64,000 nt of DNA, taken from contig JBFFNE010000005.1 of NCBI GenBank assembly GCA_041563315.1, positions 1 through 64,000 of the forward strand, read 5' to 3'. This document shows positions 63,052 through 64,000 of this stretch, piece by piece. Position 1 is the stretch's first letter. Each line of letters starts with the position of its first letter. The DNA comes from JBFEYJ01 sp041563315. GTDB lineage: Bacteria > Pseudomonadota > Gammaproteobacteria > Thiohalomonadales > Thiohalomonadaceae. Both the position numbers and the translations under genes were made by a program. The notes below the pieces were generated by a model. That model searched no databases, was not told where the DNA came from, and worked only from the letters and a program-made list of their open reading frames with translations.

Positions 63052-63834
63052 ATGTACCGTCACCTGCTACTTTCGACCCTGTTATGCCTCTTCAGTATCA
63101 ACAGTGCCATGGCCAGAGCCGATCTTGAACGGGAAAAGCGTCTGGGTGACCAAATTGTGGATGCCATCTTTGACGGTGAACCGATATACCTTGAGGCTGA
63201 TAGCCATCAATTTCTCACCATCCACACCGAAAGTGAGGCCGAACAGGTCAAAGGGGCTGCGATTATCCTCCATGGGCGCGGCCTGCATCCTGACTGGGAA
63301 ACGGTCGTGCAACCTCTGCGTACCGCTTTACCGGAGCAAGGCTGGGAAACCCTTTCCATCCACTTACCCGTCCAGGAAAAAGGGGCCAAGTATTTTGACT
63401 ACGTTCCGCTCTTTCCCGAAGCCTACACACGTATCGAGGCCGCCATCGAGTATCTCAGGGAACACGGTGCAAAACGCATCGTCCTCATCGCCCACAGCTG
63501 TGGGGCACACATGGCGATGAGCTGGATCGACGACAATGGCGATAGCCCCATCGACGCATACATCGGCATCGGTATGGGTGCTACCGACTACCAGCAGCCC
63601 ATGGCAAAACCCTTTCCGCTGGCAAAGATGCACATACCCGTGCTCGACATCTACGCCAGCAAGGATTATCCGGCGGTGCTACGCATGGCCCCGGAACGCA
63701 AGGCGATGATGGAGCAGGCCGGCAATCCGCAGTCGGCTCAGCACGTTATCGACGGCGCCGAGCACTACTTCAACGGCTACAACGATGCCCTCATTGCGGT
63801 CATCACCAAGTGGCTCAACAAATTACAGTTCTAG
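63052..63834 (+). CDS. Secreted DUF3530-family alpha/beta hydrolase-like protein
   Basis: A 260-residue protein with a signal peptide (LLLSTLLCLFSINSAMA). It has an alpha/beta-hydrolase fold: GAAIILHGRGLHPDWETVVQ (oxyanion region), the nucleophile-elbow position IAHSCGAHMAMSW with cysteine rather than serine at the centre, and a late histidine in DGAEHYFNGYNDAL. It matches DUF3530. The HSCGA elbow suggests either a cysteine nucleophile or loss of esterase activity. Confidence 0.82.
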   Translation: MYRHLLLSTLLCLFSINSAMARADLEREKRLGDQIVDAIFDGEPIYLEADSHQFLTIHTESEAEQVKGAAIILHGRGLHPDWETVVQPLRTALPEQGWETLSIHLPVQEKGAKYFDYVPLFPEAYTRIEAAIEYLREHGAKRIVLIAHSCGAHMAMSWIDDNGDSPIDAYIGIGMGATDYQQPMAKPFPLAKMHIPVLDIYASKDYPAVLRMAPERKAMMEQAGNPQSAQHVIDGAEHYFNGYNDALIAVITKWLNKLQF

Positions 63835-64000
63835 TCCACGCCGTTGCTACAAAAGGGCACGGATATCGACATCACGATGGTGTGCCTTCGCCAACCACAA
63901 AGAGTGAATCGTGCACACATCCGTCTATTCCGTGGCCTTTATCAGATCACGGTTCTGCGCAGTCTGCGCAGCAGAATGCCGCCCCACTGAAAGCTCACCA

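Noticed and set aside
63835..64000. Possible end of a minus-strand gene at the window edge (frame ending in two stops near 63944-63949)
   Set aside because: Only about 18 codons are visible, too few to support a gene.

Overview
The window reads as a stretch of chromosome from a halotolerant, autotrophic gammaproteobacterium. Gene order around aroQ-accB-accC-prmA-dusB-fis-purH-purD and groES-groEL-fxsA-cutA-dsbD is typical of that class. A phosphoribulokinase of the short bacterial type points to Calvin-cycle carbon fixation, and a full ectABC-ask operon points to ectoine-based salt tolerance. DsrE-family proteins hint at, but do not prove, sulfur metabolism. Species is not determinable from the sequence alone. 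No rRNA, tRNA, CRISPR array, intact insertion sequence or prophage was found.

Layout. 1-7.1 kb (minus strand): hldE (cut by the window edge), an O-antigen ligase, a small CHCC zinc protein, ilvE and glnE. 7.2-8.5 kb: a nitric-oxide response cluster with an NsrR-type operator, a truncated haemoglobin, a decayed ferredoxin-reductase remnant and nsrR. 9.0-15.4 kb: a 2118-residue lipoprotein built of six tandem ~321-residue modules. 15.8-19.2 kb: a divergent cluster of a porin and a secreted DsrE-like protein on one side, and an ECF sigma factor plus its membrane anti-sigma factor on the other. 19.3-31.8 kb: groESL under a CIRCE operator, then housekeeping genes (fxsA, cutA, dsbD, aroQ, accBC, prmA, a DUF3426 protein, dusB-fis). 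31.9-39.8 kb: purH, a secreted phosphatase, an LtaS-like alkaline-phosphatase-fold membrane enzyme, purD and phosphoribulokinase. 39.9-42.9 kb: a secreted beta-propeller/Ig-like surface protein with a GlyGly-CTERM-like tail. 43.2-48.6 kb: ectR and ectABC-ask plus an overlapping TPR membrane protein. 48.8-64 kb: mixed conserved genes (MFS, DUF2189, rimO, aldo/keto reductase, RMD1 family, HIT, GST, SH3 protein, AEC carrier, YjbQ, HU with a lysine/alanine tail, CBS, YfaZ, DUF3365, DUF3530) and two decaying genes (CocE/NonD hydrolase, Rieske protein).

The most unusual element is the 15.8-19.2 kb cluster. The anti-sigma factor has no visible zinc motif. It has one membrane span and a C-terminal extracytoplasmic domain that aligns with the secreted DsrE-like protein encoded across the divergent promoter region, including a matching cysteine. 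The intergenic region holds a perfect 10-bp inverted repeat whose two arms each form the -35 element (GGAAT) of an ECF-type promoter with a CGTC -10 element 16 or 17 bp downstream. I infer a self-contained regulon in which the sigma factor drives its own operon and the DsrE-porin operon, with the DsrE-like fold acting as sensor and possibly effector.

Four copies of a CGCAAAG-type inverted intergenic repeat lie next to purH (two), purD and ectC. One copy has a second palindromic repeat inside it.
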